Positions 9,535-20,919 of a stretch of DNA of 64,000 nucleotides are shown here, piece by piece (the stretch's first letter is position 1; every line of letters begins with the position of its first letter). The notes under the pieces were generated by a model, which searched no databases, had not been told where the DNA came from, and saw only the letters and a program-made list of their open reading frames with translations. The stretch is from Trichomonas vaginalis G3 (lineage: Eukaryota; Parabasalia; Trichomonadida; Trichomonadidae): the NCBI RefSeq assembly GCF_026262505.1, contig NC_067207.1, positions 11,500,082-11,564,081 on the forward strand. Reading direction: 5' to 3'. A program made the position numbers and the translations under genes.

Positions 9535-12500
9535 TTTCAAAGTTTATCGTTTTTGATTAGATTTTATTGTAATCTTTTTCGAAAATGTTTGATCTTTTAA
9601 TATTACCGTCACTATCAATAAAGTATTATTTTCTTTCTTTAGCAAATGCTTTTCAACTTTATTTTTTAGGCCAAATATTCCTCATTTACTTGACCATGCT
9701 TTGAGGCAATTTAAACTTCCAATGAAATATGGCGAAAAACACAATCTCGATCATATTTCCAAAATAAGAATAAAACTGTAAAGATGAAATTTGGATTGAA
9801 AAGTTCACGATAAACCATTGATTTTTTAGTACAATTCATCGAGGAAATTATGTAGTCTCACATAAATGCTTTCATTTTGTAAAAATCATGACCTTTTGAC
9901 AAATTTTCAACTGAAAATAAAGGTAACTAAACTCCTTTCGCCGATCCGATTTGCCCCATATTTAAAATATAGCTTGCATATGTAGAAGAAAAGCTAATTT
10001 TGAAGTACGCCCGAAATCCACCAACAGGATTTCGAGCTACTAAAAAGGTACTTTTAAATGTGATTTTTTTTTATAAAAAATTAAATTTATTTTAAGATCA
10101 GACTAAAAACTAATTTTATGGAAAATCTATATCGACAAATTTATTACTTATTGGGTATATAGATTTTTTGATTATGGCGATTATGTCTGATATGCTTCCA
10201 ATAAGCCAAAACAGTGTTTTGGGAGTGATTAAATACAAAAAAATCTGGCGATGCTTTACGTGGCAAATGGTCGAATGGTTATTACCCCTTACTATTTGGT
10301 ACCGGGGACGCTAGTTCGAAACTGATGCACTATATTTTTTTACAAAATGCGTTTATTAGGACAGGGTAAAGAAAGGTTGCCAATATAATATATTTAAATA
10401 AATACAACTAATCTAGCATAAAAAAACTATTGAATATTTGAATTCAATAAAAATTTATATAAAATACATGTAAAGCATAAATTACTATATAAATCAAGCT
10501 GTATTTTGTTTTAAACACCGATTGTTTCATATAATATATATTCAACTCAAGTTTCTAATTAAGGATTTCATATAAAATTTAGCATATGATCAGCAACAAT
10601 TAAAATTAGTATTACAATTAATAAATTTAGTATAAAAACATATAGATTTAGTATAGATTTTATAGCTGTAATAAAAGAACTATTATAAAAGAGTAATTTA
10701 CTGAAATGCACCTTATATTTATAAACAAAACTTATAACGTGTTAGTTACATATAGAGTTGAAATTCATAGATAGCATAGAGAAGTTGGGATCTTGGCTTA
10801 ATGGTCATAATATAACCAAATTAATTCAAAATTTGAAATTTTAATATTACTGTAACTATAATATATGGATATGTTTTATGAGATCATAATAAATGACATG
10901 TTAATGTAAAATTTAGAATAAAAAATTATATTTTTTTAAAAAAACATTGTTCATGAGTGTTAATTGGAGAAGTAGTAAATTAGTTCAGTTTGCAAGTGAT
11001 GATGGTTAATCTAACTATAATTACAATCAATTTTTAAAATCTTTGATTTATTTTGGTGATAATTAAGAGTGCAGTTGTTCTATTTATAAACTATTTACTA
11101 TAGACGGCACTGGTGATAATAAAAATCAAGCAAAAGCGCATCTGCTGTTGCTCGACTGCATAAAAATTGTAGTTAAAATTTGAATACTTTACATAACTCA
11201 TTTGTAAGGTAAATTAATATTATTAATTTATATTAAGAACAAATAAATATGAAATGTATTTTTTTCCAAAAAAAAATTAAGAAAAATGCCATTTTTATCA
11301 TTGTTGTTAATGCCCCCTAATTCTTGAATGATTTTCGGGAAAAATAAATACGAAAAGAGAAATCATAGCTGCCAGACAACCATTATATGAAATTCATTCA
11401 GTTTACAAAGTTTAATTTCTTTCCACAATAGTACATAATATAGTAGTATATTCGGAAATATGCATGCTCGATATCTCCAATTCACATCTCATGCATCTTA
11501 TCGGAGATTAAGTAACTTTATCTTGAAACTAGAAAAGTAATTAGCAAGTAGAATATATAAAAAATATAATGTTGTTTTATATTGATAAAACCATAAGAAT
11601 GGCTATTCTAGAATGAAATTTTAGTACCTATATTCAGTGAAAGGTTTATTTGTAGTTGAACTTTCAAATGAAAACTCAAGGATCCAAGAATTGAATTGCA
11701 TTAACAAACCAATAATGAAATATGATATATACATATATATTTTACCCATAAAAATAGAATTAAATCGATATTTAACTCAAATTGTCAAAATATCAACAAA
11801 ATAATTTAAAAATAGATATATATATAAGAGAAATATGTGATTTTGGTGTTTAAAAAAGAAAAATATTGCCCAAACAAGTGTTCTAGCTAAAAAGGAAAAA
11901 TGCATTATTTCATATTTCAATATCAATGTTAAATATTAAAATAATCTGCCATTATTCAGACAGTTAAAAAATAAATACACTATAAGTTTAAGCTTTAGCT
12001 GTAAAATAAACAGTAATATTAAATAAACATTATATTATATAGTCGGAGCGATTCTATATATGTACTCTTATGCCAACTAGTTACAACCTAGTAAAATACA
12101 TGGAAATATTGTAATATCCTAGCATTGCTATCGAGAAATCAAAAAATATAAGCAAAAGTCATCTTATATTTAAAGATTTTTCAAGAGCTTTGTTTGGAAA
12201 TTAGTTCATTGGAAGAAGTATATAGATATGAAAACCCAAAGTATTAAGTTCGATAATATATAGTTTTTTTTTATTTTAAAATTGAATGCATACAACATTG
12301 CTCCTCTGGAGTGAATTAATTAGTTCCAACTTTTTCAAGATTCTACAGTGTAATATGCTCCTTGGAATGTCTCTTGCATGAATGTTTTTGTTTACCATCT
12401 AAAGAATTAAGATTTGAGATACAATAATCTTTGGAAAAGTAGAGGATACAACAATAAAGTATGTTCTTTCGATACATGATATCATTTTGTTACAAAAATA

Positions 12501-12960
12501 TTCTTACTTACTCATGATTCAAAAAAAAAGGTTGCAGACATACTAAAATGTTATTTATGTGGCTTGTATTTACTAGCATATGTAATTTGGTGCTAACGTA
12601 TACCATCAATTTCATTATAACACAGACATATATATTACTATTAGAATTTTATTTTAATTCAATGATAAAATCAAACATTCCTTTTTGAAAATCGTTCTAT
12701 CTTGTTATTATCTTTGAATGCTGCATCAAGAACTAACAATTTACAATTTTTATTCAAATTATAATATAAAATTATAGCATATTGGTTTTCAAAGTATGTT
12801 TGCTAAAAGTAATTGCGCTTATCGTTTACCCCCGCATTAACACATATAAATTTGTATTAAAAAATGATATCAAATCAAAAATATGGCTTCCTTGCTAAGA
12901 AAAGCGTCAAATTTATTATGTTTCTCCTTAGCCGAAAGTGTATAAATTGGCAGTTAGATT
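9535..12960. other. Long AT-rich gene-free stretch
   Basis: 3.4 kb with no credible ORF on either strand. Stops are dense, and long A/T runs and many short direct repeats are present. The only items picked out are tRNA-like units (the clearest at 10257-10333) entered separately. It resembles decayed repeat DNA bordering the transposon stack. Confidence 0.6.
10257..10333 (+). repeat. tRNA-like pol III unit (decayed, SINE-like?)
   Basis: An A-box-like TGGCAAATGG/TGGTCGAATGG segment is followed about 40 bp later by a B-box-like AGTTCGAAACT and then a T tract suitable as a pol III terminator. GGT/ACC and CCCC/GGGG stems can be drawn for the D and anticodon arms, but the acceptor and T stems pair badly. 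It is therefore not a working tRNA by eye, and more likely a tRNA-derived repeat or pseudogene. Confidence 0.3.
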
Positions 12961-12999
12961 TATAGTATCCTAACTGTTTTTTGTAAAGTTCGTCATATC

Positions 13000-13249
13000 T
13001 TTAATGGTACTATTTCAGCGTGTACAATGAATACAAAAATTCTAAGAGTGCCACATAAAATAGTACTTTAGACTTGAGTTAATGCTACCAAGCAAATGTT
13101 AAAAAGATGACTTTAGTGTTTTGATAATCAAAGATTAAAATCATTATTGTCTAAATCAATAATCATAACGACAGAAGTTAATGTTTTTTCATCAGTGCTT
13201 TAAATCCACTTTTAAAAGTATACCTCAAAAATCAAAATATCAAAAAAAA
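13000..13249 (+). repeat. Left arm of a distant 250-bp inverted repeat
   Basis: This stretch matches the reverse complement of 61578-61826 almost base for base, for example TTTAATGGTACTATTTCAGC at its outer edge and GTATACCTCAAAAATCAAAA at its inner edge. Weaker similarity continues about 35 bp outward (12961-12999). There the right-hand copy reads GTGACCAAACTATTTTTGAA, a mariner-like terminal motif. The two arms may be the ends of one old element that holds the whole stack, or two separate copies in opposite orientation. Confidence 0.7.
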
Positions 13250-14082
13250 ATCTAGTTTTTATGAATCTAAAGCTTTCTATAGTTCACATGCAAAAACCTT
13301 TAGTTTTATACTTTTTTATGGTTTTCATGAGACAAAAAGTTATGATTTAATAATTATTTTTAATTTTCCGCTGTTATCAACATAGATGACAACTTCATAC
13401 ACTTAGTTATCTAATATCTTGACTATTACACTCCTTAACCCCCAACATTCAAACAAAAACCTTTACGGATGCCTAATATGAAATTTTCTTTTTTAAAAGA
13501 CATTTCTATCAATAAATTATTTCTGGTAGTTAGACAAAGACCATTTTCTAAGTTGTTCAGAACTGTTTTCGTGCAAATTATCTATGAATGGGCTTAACAA
13601 GTTTAATCTGAAAGTTATTTCCAAAACAGAAATGCATATACAATCAAAAGAATATATATTTATGCCAATAATTGATGCTGATGTGGTTTTGCAATTTTAC
13701 AGTTATTCACATATCATTATGCATTAAATTTTCATATTTGCTTATTTTTCTATCTTTTATCTTATGTATGATGAATTTCATAACTATTGGATATGATTTC
13801 ATCATTCATATTGCATATTTCCATTTTGAAATTTTAGGAATCTTCAATTTTGGATGGATGTTTATAAAGTAGCTGTTGTAAATGGAATTTAAATTAGTAG
13901 TGACAACATTTGGTCATAACAAAATTGTATCTTGTCGATTACAAAAAATTAATTTCAAAATAATTTCTACAAGTGAAGCAAAAAGATATTAAATATCATT
14001 ACCAATTCTATTCTAGTATGAAATTATAGAAAATATTAAGTTTATTTTATTCAGATTGGTCTGACATTCTCTCAAAAAGTTA
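13250..14082. other. AT-rich leader of the P-like transposase gene
   Basis: 830 bp without a convincing gene. A 66-codon frame at 13672-13872 is a hydrophobic AT-rich chance ORF. No terminal repeat for the transposase gene was recognised here. Confidence 0.5.
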
Positions 14083-16478
14083 ATGAATGTTGGATTCTAT
14101 ATTCCTCTCTCAGACATCAACGAACTTAAAAAGAAGATTGAAGAACTTGAAATTGAAATAAAAGGAGACCGAGAAACGTTTTTAGTTAAATTTAATCAAG
14201 ATATTCGAAAACAAATTTACAAAAGATCATTTGAAACTGATGTTCAGGTATTCCCGTATACAGGAACCGGAAAAATGCATATGTATAAAGCCTACCTAGA
14301 AGACTTAGACGCAATAAAGGCTGAAATGCGCAGAAGTCTGTTGAATAAGAATATTGGAAGAAAAACAAAGGAAATAGAAGAAGACAACGATGATCACCAA
14401 GACAGAACTTACTGGAATACAGAATTTCCGGAACATGTTCCTGAATTTACAAGAAATATTATACATACTATTATGGAAAACATTTGTAGAAAAGATAAAA
14501 GAGGTTATAGATATGGAGGTGAAAGTGAATTGGTAGATTTGGCATTCTTAATACATAGCAAATCACCAGCAGCATATGATGTTCTCTTGGAATTTTGTTT
14601 ACCTTTTCCTACGCCTGTAACATTGTACAATAGGTTTCATGAAGACATAATGAATATGAAACAGTTTGTTAAACATGCTGAGCTCATTCCGCGAATGTTA
14701 GAAAGCATGAACTATCACGTAGAAAATACACCTGAATATGAATGGGCAATAGCAATAGATGCAGTTGCACTCTCTACCTGGTCCTCTAAAGACCAAAAAG
14801 GTCCTGTTGATGAAAATGGAGAAGAAATCAAATACTTATTCATATTTCTTGGTATGCCCCTAAATTTTGATGCGCCAAATGTTATATTACATGTTATAGA
14901 ACATGCCAATGGGTTTGCAAGTGGAATTATCCACGAAATTGATGCAGCAATCGAAGAAATACGAAAGCACTTAAGAGTTAGAGTCATCATTACTGATGGA
15001 GATCCCGGATATGATAAGCATCAAGATGAATTTATTAATGAAATTTTGCAAGGTAATGATCCCGAAGAAATATTTAAAAGAGCTACTGCTATCTTAAAGA
15101 AAGGAGATCAAGTTGTATGGATTAATGATCTCATACATATGTCAAAACTTGAACGTACCAGATTACTCGATGCAACACTTAAGCTTTTAGTTCATCCATC
15201 TGATCTGAATACAATTGTTGATGTTAACAAGATCAGAGATGCAATCGAATTAGGTGATGCTCTTAATGATACTTCACCTCTGGGAAGGATAAAAGATAAA
15301 TATCCGATCACAATATTTTCAATTAGAGCTGTAAAGGCGCTTCTAGAAAAAAACTATTATAATGAAGCATTATTCATAGCTCCACTTGCATTCTGGTATG
15401 AAAGCATACGAAATGAGGCATTTAATGCTGACACAAGATGTCAAATGATGTGGTTTGCATATCTGCTCTTGGTACATCATTGCATTCAAATGAGAGACCG
15501 TCACATTAAGACAAATCTTGGTGTTGTCAAAATAGACGGAAACATTTATCCGGTCTATTATATGGGAACTTGGGAAGTTGTAAAGCATCTTACAGCAACA
15601 ATCATTTGTTTCCAATATTTTTTCAGTATTAATTCAACATTTTTCAATTTTTCTCATTTGACAACCATGACGGAAGAACATTTGAATGGTTTACTTCGCG
15701 TCATGGCTCATTTTAAGTATGATTTGTCAACAACCGAAACATCTATTGCAGAATGTAATTTAACACTCAAAATTCATAAAAAATACGATATTGACTGGAA
15801 AACCCATTCACGTGACTATCAAGCTGGTATTACATTTGAAGACATTTACACAATGCGTCAAGATTCACGTCAATATGAAATGTGCAAAGAATATGCATAT
15901 GCCTTGTTATCCAAATGTGGATTTAGATATAATAGTAATTCCAGCGTTGATGTATTGCTTAGTTGGGTGAATGAAATTAATCAATTTCACTCAAAAATTT
16001 TAATGTCAACACATATATCAAATCCAATTTCAGGTTATAGTATTTTTTCACGTTTATCTGTCAAAAAAGATGTTTTTGACAACCCAACCAAAAAAAATCA
16101 CGCAAGAAAGGATTAAACGATTTAGATCCTCATAATGACAAATCTGATCCTCTTGAAAATGATCCATTATATGAAGAAAGCCATATTGCTCAATTATTCC
16201 CAGAAAATGTCATTTTACCATCAAATTTTGCCAAGAAGGCAAACAAATTCAGCGATTTTGAAACATACATTCATAATACATTAAGTAGATTTCATAACGG
16301 GATCACATATGAGAATCTAGAGTTTGCTATTCTAAATGCGAAACGTCATCCAAAACACATTGTTGATCTCATAAATAAAGGCAATTTTTCACAAATCTTA
16401 AGGAGTACACTTCGCACAATGACAATTGAAAACAAAGTGAATTATAGTCATGTAACCACACTCTACTTCGCTGCATAG
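14083..16478 (+). mobile_element. P-element-like DDE transposase gene with a frameshift
   Basis: The main frame (14083-16116, 677 codons) starts with a coiled-coil segment (residues 12-35). It then has a helical region with SPAAYDVLLEFCLPFPTPVT (about 161-180), which resembles the SPxxYxFLR..LPLP motif of P-element/THAP9 transposases. Two acidic blocks follow, WAIAIDAVAL (Asp226) and VIITDGDPGYD (Asp305/307), with a late TMTEEHLNGLLRV around residue 550. The two Asp positions lie close to those of the P transposase. After a stop at 16114-16116 just past an A run (16089-16096), the protein-like sequence continues in another frame to a TAG at 16476-16478, so the copy has one evident frameshift. 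No THAP finger is visible. The P-like assignment is from motifs only; another DDE family is possible. Confidence 0.5.
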
Positions 16479-16684
16479 CTCTCAAAATAGAGCTCCTTTA
16501 TTATAACTATCATAAATTTCAAATCTCAGATTGAAATATTCGTTAAATGATAGTTCTTTTGTATATTTGTATACTATTTTGTTTGTATTAAACTTGTTTG
16601 TTATTTTTAGTCACAAATTATATTTTTTAAATTTAATTAAAGTAAAAATTCCTTTAATGGTAATGTTCGAACATTGATTATAAG
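16479..16684. other. Spacer before the integrase transposon
   Basis: AT-rich sequence with no ORF; terminal repeats of the P-like gene were not recognised. Confidence 0.4.
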
Positions 16685-17201
16685 TGTTGTAAACAGAAAT
16701 TCATCAAAAGTGACACCTCAGAAAAGCTAAAATATTGAATTTTTGGAACTTTTGATAGAGCACGTTTTTAAATATTAATTAAAGTAAATGTATATTTTGT
16801 AAAGATTCTTTTTAATAAAAAAATAAAATTTTGAAGAAGAACACAAAATCTTCTGAAAAATAATATCACATAAACTCATATTATTTTCTAATATATAACT
16901 ATTTTATGTTCCATATTAAGTTCTGTCAAAATGTAAGCTATTCAATTCTATCGTCGGGGGAAGTATCACAAATCTATCAATTTTTTTGTAAAAGTATACA
17001 AAAACATATGGTGTTCAATTAGTTTATAATAATATAAATATTAAGATTATCCAAAATAAGAAAAACTAGGTTTTGAGAACACTTTTGAGATGATAATCAA
17101 AATATTTTGATTGAAAAATAATATATTATTTATCAGATATAGAATGGATTTTTTCAAATTTAAAAATTCTGAAAAATAAACAGTTTTGTAAAGTAAAAAA
17201 A

Positions 17202-17327
17202 ATGAACGAAAACTCGAGACCTCGTATTCCAAATGAATGGGTAAGATATATGTATGAAAAACTTGAAAGTGGTGAGTTAACTTACGCAACAGTTTTGAAA
17301 AAAGTTCCATATTCTTATCAAAATGTT
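17202..17327 (+). pseudogene. 5' part of integrase-like transposase, cut by Maverick A
   Basis: An ATG at 17202 opens 42 codons (MNENSRPRIPNEWVRYMYEK onward) that run straight into the left tip of Maverick A. The sequence is helix-turn-helix-like, suitable for the DNA-binding N-terminus of an IS3-type transposase. The remaining 3' part lies beyond the Maverick at 39489. The base sequence on both sides is compatible with one frame before the insertion. Confidence 0.6.
17323..17327. repeat. Left target-site duplication of Maverick A (ATGTT)
   Basis: ATGTT directly precedes the AGTTAGTATACAAG terminus and recurs directly after the opposite terminus at 39484-39488. Five to six bp is the normal target duplication of Mavericks. 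Confidence 0.85.
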
Positions 17328-17520
17328 AGTTAGTATACAAGTCTTGGGTATGGTGGCACTGCGTTCCACCTTACCCAGTACTTGTGAATTTGACACTTTA
17401 CAAAACCGTTAACGTATATTTTACAACATGAACGCAAAAACTAACTTAACCTTAAATATTTACAAAGCCGCCAACAATTTCACCTCACTATCGTTCTCAC
17501 TAACAACTTCACTAATGTTC

Positions 17521-17805
17521 TCATAAATTTTCCTCAATATCTTCATCATCAGTGTTAACCCTATTGTAGTCATACTTGAAGCCATAAACTTTCTCTAACT
17601 TCTTAACGTACAATTTACATAACTTACCTTCGTCATCGTATGGTTTAATGATATAACTATTTCTATCTTTATACACAGTCAATGAAAAGTCAACTGGTCT
17701 CGGATGTATTTGAAAGAACATGTTATGCTCAGGAAGGAAGAATAAATGTTTAAATATATGTTTGTTATATGTTTTGATTTGTATGAGTTGCTTTTGTTCT
17801 GTCAT
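17521..17805 (-). CDS. Maverick A TIR gene, left copy, unknown function
   Basis: 94 codons, ATG at 17805 (MTEQKQLIQIKTYNKHIFKH onward), with a Lys/Tyr/Asp-rich beta-like composition and an acidic C-terminus (DDEDIEENL). The upstream sequence has the T-rich promoter-like box shared by many Maverick A genes. The frame is open further upstream, but the extra residues are hydrophobic AT-rich translation and are unlikely to be used. An identical protein is encoded by the right TIR at 39006-39290. The gene points outward, with its 3' end toward the tip. Family not recognised. Confidence 0.6.
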   Translation of the reverse strand: MTEQKQLIQIKTYNKHIFKHLFFLPEHNMFFQIHPRPVDFSLTVYKDRNSYIIKPYDDEGKLCKLYVKKLEKVYGFKYDYNRVNTDDEDIEENL

Positions 17806-17807
17806 TA

Positions 17808-17840
17808 CATCCAAATAAAATAAAAATAATTTTAAAAAAT
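17808..17840 (-). promoter_or_regulatory. T-rich promoter-like box of the TIR gene
   Basis: On the minus strand TTTTAAAATTATTTTTATTT lies a few bases before the ATG at 17805. The same box precedes the right TIR gene (38972-39000), the KilA-N gene (26766-26793) and the helicase gene (27832-27859). Confidence 0.5.
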
Positions 17841-17913
17841 AAAATAAAAAATAAATGATATCACCACCCTCACACGTATGAAAACATAGCACAAAAATAA
17901 ATTTAGGTGAAGT

Positions 17914-17952
17914 GGTGAGATCTCACCTCTTTTTTCACCTGTTTTTTCACCC
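17914..17952. promoter_or_regulatory. 14-bp palindrome with TTTTTTCACC repeats (site 1)
   Basis: GGTGAGATCTCACC (17914-17927) is a perfect palindrome, followed by two TTTTTTCACC units. The same arrangement occurs at 26681 and, reversed, at 38884. It looks like a binding site for an element-encoded regulator or replication protein. Confidence 0.6.
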
Positions 17953-17960
17953 TGTTGAAT

Positions 17961-18398
17961 TCATTGCTTTATAACTCTCTTCCTTGGTTTCTTTTTAGTT
18001 GCTTTCTTCACGTCTGTCTCCAGCTTGACTGTCTTTCTTCTTCGTCCATAATGATACCAATTACTTCCACCAGTCAATGGGTCAAATGGTCTTTCGTAAG
18101 GGTTTCCATACATTGCATAGGGACCATACGGAAGAACTACTGGTGGAGAAGAAACATTTTCTTTAGTTCCATCAAATCTATTTAAATGCATTGTTTCACC
18201 TTTCATCTGGTCATTAAAGTCTTTTGCGTGTTTTGCAAACTCATCGTCCTTTCCTAAAGCATTTTCTGACTCAGTCGCAACCAAATTGGATGCTTTATTT
18301 ATGAGCCCTATTTTATTTAATCTTAACTTCTTTGCAACCCAGCCTCCAATCTTCCCTTTATTTGCATCTAATGTCTTCGAAACCCTTCCTCCACTCAT
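17961..18398 (-). CDS. Maverick A basic structural-type protein
   Basis: 145 codons with ATG at 18398 (MSGGRVSKTLDANKGKIGGW onward). The protein is basic, with a Pro/Tyr/Gly-rich middle (PPVVLPYGPYAMYGN) and a very basic C-terminus (TKKKPRKRVIKQ) that could bind DNA. The last nine or so codons lie inside the left TIR. It is the first of a run of minus-strand small genes. No family was recognised; a virion-associated role is inferred only from composition and position. Confidence 0.5.
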   Translation of the reverse strand: MSGGRVSKTLDANKGKIGGWVAKKLRLNKIGLINKASNLVATESENALGKDDEFAKHAKDFNDQMKGETMHLNRFDGTKENVSSPPVVLPYGPYAMYGNPYERPFDPLTGGSNWYHYGRRRKTVKLETDVKKATKKKPRKRVIKQ

Positions 18399-18403
18399 TT
18401 TAT

Positions 18404-18487
18404 TTACTGCGTCATAAGCTCAAGTGCTTTTGCTCCAAATGCTAATGCTTTTGTTCCCATTGCGCCTAAAGCTGCCCAAGCTACCAT
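18404..18487 (-). CDS. Maverick A 27-residue hydrophobic peptide
   Basis: A tiny ORF of 27 codons from an ATG at 18487, MVAWAALGAMGTKALAFGAK and seven more residues. It is almost entirely Ala/Gly/Leu, suitable for one membrane helix. It ends six bases before the start of the next gene. Small hydrophobic peptides are common in Polinton-like elements and adenoviruses, but its reality is uncertain. Confidence 0.35.
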   Translation of the reverse strand: MVAWAALGAMGTKALAFGAKALELMTQ

Positions 18488-18576
18488 TTACACCATATTA
18501 AAATCATCTCTCTTCAATATTATCTCATAAAAGTTCTCGTTACTGGAGAAAGTCAATGAAACATAAGCGTTCTCAC

Positions 18577-18587
18577 GGGCTTCGCCC
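18577..18587. terminator. GGGCTTCGCCC stem-loop
   Basis: A perfect 4-bp GC stem with a 3-base loop, isolated in AT-rich sequence between small minus-strand genes. The same sequence reversed (GGGCGAAGCCC) lies in the convergent gap at 34832. It may be a 3' end signal. Confidence 0.35.
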
Positions 18588-18606
18588 TCACAGCTTTGCG
18601 GTCTAT

Positions 18607-18711
18607 CTAATTCTTTCTTATCTCATCTATACGCTTCAAAATGTCTGAACAATTGCTAACATCTTCTACAACAGTTATTTCATCATGAATGACCTTCAAG
18701 AACAAGCTCAT
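18607..18711 (-). CDS. Maverick A 34-residue small protein
   Basis: ATG at 18711, 34 codons (MSLFLKVIHDEITVVEDVSN onward), ending IRKN. It follows directly on the upstream structural-type gene with its start next to that gene's end. An amphipathic helix is likely at the C-terminus. Not recognised. Confidence 0.35.
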   Translation of the reverse strand: MSLFLKVIHDEITVVEDVSNCSDILKRIDEIRKN

Positions 18712-19592
18712 TTAATATGCAATTAAAATCATCTCAATAATGAGTCCATCCTTTCCGTCTTTGGGTAGCACAACATCTTTCATTGAAGAAGGTTCGACAA
18801 GTCTTATGTTAAACTTACTGACAAAGTTTGTTATACTATAATGCTTCGGCGGCGAATACATGTAGTTTGAAAGACATAATATAGATTCTTCAGCAAATTC
18901 ATTATACTGGATTTTATAACAATGTTCTCACGAGACCAAATACCACCAATTGACAATCTTGTAAGCAATCCTGCTGAACCTTCAACTGTAAACGTCGATG
19001 GTAACATTCCACGAAGGTCATCTATTGACATCGTTGAGTCACTGTATTTAAATATTTTCTTAAAGCAATCGTCATTATCTAACCATGCAATAGCTTTGAA
19101 GTTTTCATTCGAATATACATCTGCTTCATTAAATGTAAAACCTGACTTCTTTGCAGAGACGACTTTAAAATCTATTGAGTTTGTTTCAAAATTATATGCT
19201 ATGGTAACTTCTGAAGGTAATGGATGTCCTTCCGCAGTCAGTTGTTCTCTCACTACCGTTTGAAGCTTTGTATTAAAAACTTTCATGTCATCTCCTGTAT
19301 CTAAGTTCACATACACAGCAACAGGGAAACTATCTTGCTTCTTTGTTTCATCATTATATCTCAAAACATTAAAGTTCTTCAATAATATTGTCCTTCCTGC
19401 TGGAATACTTCTAACTTGTCTGATTTCAATAGCTTTCTCACCTCCTACATACTCTACCCAGTGTCTTGGATATTCATAAGTATACTGACTTTCTTGAATT
19501 TTGGTAGGTTTCATCATAACGTGTTCATAGTATATCTTTATACTCTTGTCAGTTAGACTCGGTGCTATGTTCTGAATATTTCTGACTTGCAT
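18712..19592 (-). pseudogene. Maverick A structural-type gene, broken
   Basis: Starts at the ATG at 19592 (MQVRNIQNIAPSLTDKSIKI onward), divergent from the ATPase gene with only 16 bp between the starts. The protein has beta-rich segments and ends near the next small gene. Length and neighbourhood suit a minor capsid or penton-type Polinton protein, but no diagnostic motif was seen. The copy looks broken. Confidence 0.5.
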
Positions 19593-19608
19593 TTTTAATG
19601 GAGATAAA

Positions 19609-20496
19609 ATGAAGCATTTAATACATGATGTAGATGAAGACATGAATGAAACTACAGACAAACTTAACTCTTCTCTCATTCTTCCTTTCAGTAAGGACTA
19701 TGAGTTCTGTTCAAATGGTGTTTATTTCTATTGTGGAAAGATGGGTTCAGGTAAGACATTTAACCTCATTCGTCATATACTCATAACAGAACGTTTAGGA
19801 AATGACTCATATTATGACCAAATCATTATATCAGCAACTTCAGACTCTATGGACTCAACAGCGAAAACATTCATGAGTAAAGTTCAAGCATCTGTCGTTA
19901 AAGTTCCAGATAGCGAACTCATTGAATTTCTTCAACGTTACATTCGACGTAAGAGAAAATATTATGCTATTGTAGAGTTCATACAGTCAGGAATGCAAAA
20001 GACTTCAGAAGAGATGGAAAGAATTATTGACAAACACCACTTACGTCAGTACTCAGGAGTTTACGATATGAAACGACTGACAAACTACATTCTATCAAAA
20101 CTTTCAAAATACCCCTTCAAAAAGTATCCTTCAAACACTCTGCTCGTTTGTGACGACTTCGCCGGAAAAGGTTTAGTGTCAAAACCAGACTCACCATTAG
20201 CTAACATCATTACTAAAGTCAGACATTACCACTTAACTGTAGCAATACTTATGCAAACATGGAGGTTTTTAGCTTTAAACATAAAACGTCTCATAACTGA
20301 CTTCGTTATCTTTCAAGGTTTCTCACGTTATGATATTGAACTCATTTGGAAACAGTCAGGTATAACATTACCTTTTGAAGAAATTTGGGAAGCATATAAG
20401 TCTCTCATCTCTCCTCGTTCATACCTTGAGATTCATATCATGACTAATACCATTAAAGTCAAAAATATTCCATGGGAACGACCGACATTGTTTTAA
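19609..20496 (+). CDS. Maverick A genome-packaging ATPase (FtsK/HerA, A32-like)
   Basis: 295 codons, looking whole. Walker A YFYCGKMGSGKTFNLI lies at about residues 39-54, Walker B NTLLVCDDF at about 176-184, and a sensor-like LTVAILMQTWRF follows. This family powers DNA packaging into capsids in Polintons, virophages and large DNA viruses. It forms a divergent pair with the structural-type gene to its left and meets the next minus-strand gene tail to tail with a 4-bp overlap. A homologue is present in Maverick B (46364-47191). Confidence 0.85.
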   Translation: MKHLIHDVDEDMNETTDKLNSSLILPFSKDYEFCSNGVYFYCGKMGSGKTFNLIRHILITERLGNDSYYDQIIISATSDSMDSTAKTFMSKVQASVVKVPDSELIEFLQRYIRRKRKYYAIVEFIQSGMQKTSEEMERIIDKHHLRQYSGVYDMKRLTNYILSKLSKYPFKKYPSNTLLVCDDFAGKGLVSKPDSPLANIITKVRHYHLTVAILMQTWRFLALNIKRLITDFVIFQGFSRYDIELIWKQSGITLPFEEIWEAYKSLISPRSYLEIHIMTNTIKVKNIPWERPTLF

Positions 20497-20894
20497 AGTT
20501 TAACCTTCAATTGACTGATGGTAAACAAATTCCATGCATCTCTGTCGCCATTTCTGTTAATATTTTTGCTGTCATTCATATCATCCACTTCCCCATCCGT
20601 TAGCTTTTGAGGATATGGGTTAGAATAGCTGTTCTTAAATGAAGGCTTTTCACCTTTGAGAGCATAAACTCTATAACTTTCTGCATACTTTATGTTTGAA
20701 CCTCCTGAGCCATCATTGACATAAATTTTTATAGGCTTCCACCCTTTGTTCATGTTCCTGCTTCTTCCCTTAGCTCTTTTGTTCAGTAGTTCTACATCTT
20801 TATACACAGCTCCTGTCTCAGTGAATTCAACAATATTTTCATTCGTTAGCTTTACATTCAAACCCTTGTCGAGTATATTGTTCATTTCATACAT
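20493..20894 (-). CDS. Maverick A small gene, unknown function
   Basis: 133 codons from an ATG at 20894 (MYEMNNILDKGLNVKLTNEN onward), chosen because the frame upstream overlaps the divergent neighbour. The protein is hydrophilic and Asn/Lys-rich, with a Gly-rich turn (NDGSGGSN) in the middle. It shares a 25-bp divergent promoter gap with the gene at 20920. No homologue recognised. Confidence 0.5.
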   Translation of the reverse strand: MYEMNNILDKGLNVKLTNENIVEFTETGAVYKDVELLNKRAKGRSRNMNKGWKPIKIYVNDGSGGSNIKYAESYRVYALKGEKPSFKNSYSNPYPQKLTDGEVDDMNDSKNINRNGDRDAWNLFTISQLKVKL

Positions 20895-20919
20895 ATAAAA
20901 GGTTTTTATTCTATATGAA

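Larger units (their letters stand above)
17328..17984. repeat. Left TIR of Maverick A
   Basis: About 657 bp, inverted relative to 38827-39483. It contains the 94-codon TIR gene, a 14-bp palindrome and the 3' end of the neighbouring basic-protein gene. Similarity stops just after the shared segment ending CTCTCTTCCTT. Confidence 0.88.

Noticed and set aside
10257-10333. Functional tRNA gene
   Set aside because: A and B boxes are present but the acceptor and T stems do not pair well and the anticodon loop would need an insertion.
13672-13872. 66-codon ORF before the P-like transposase
   Set aside because: Phe/Ile/Met-rich translation of AT-rich DNA, no start context and no recognisable domain.
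17047-17310. Minus-strand ORF overlapping the integrase 5' part
   Set aside because: Its composition is that of AT-rich antisense sequence and the plus-strand integrase explains the region.
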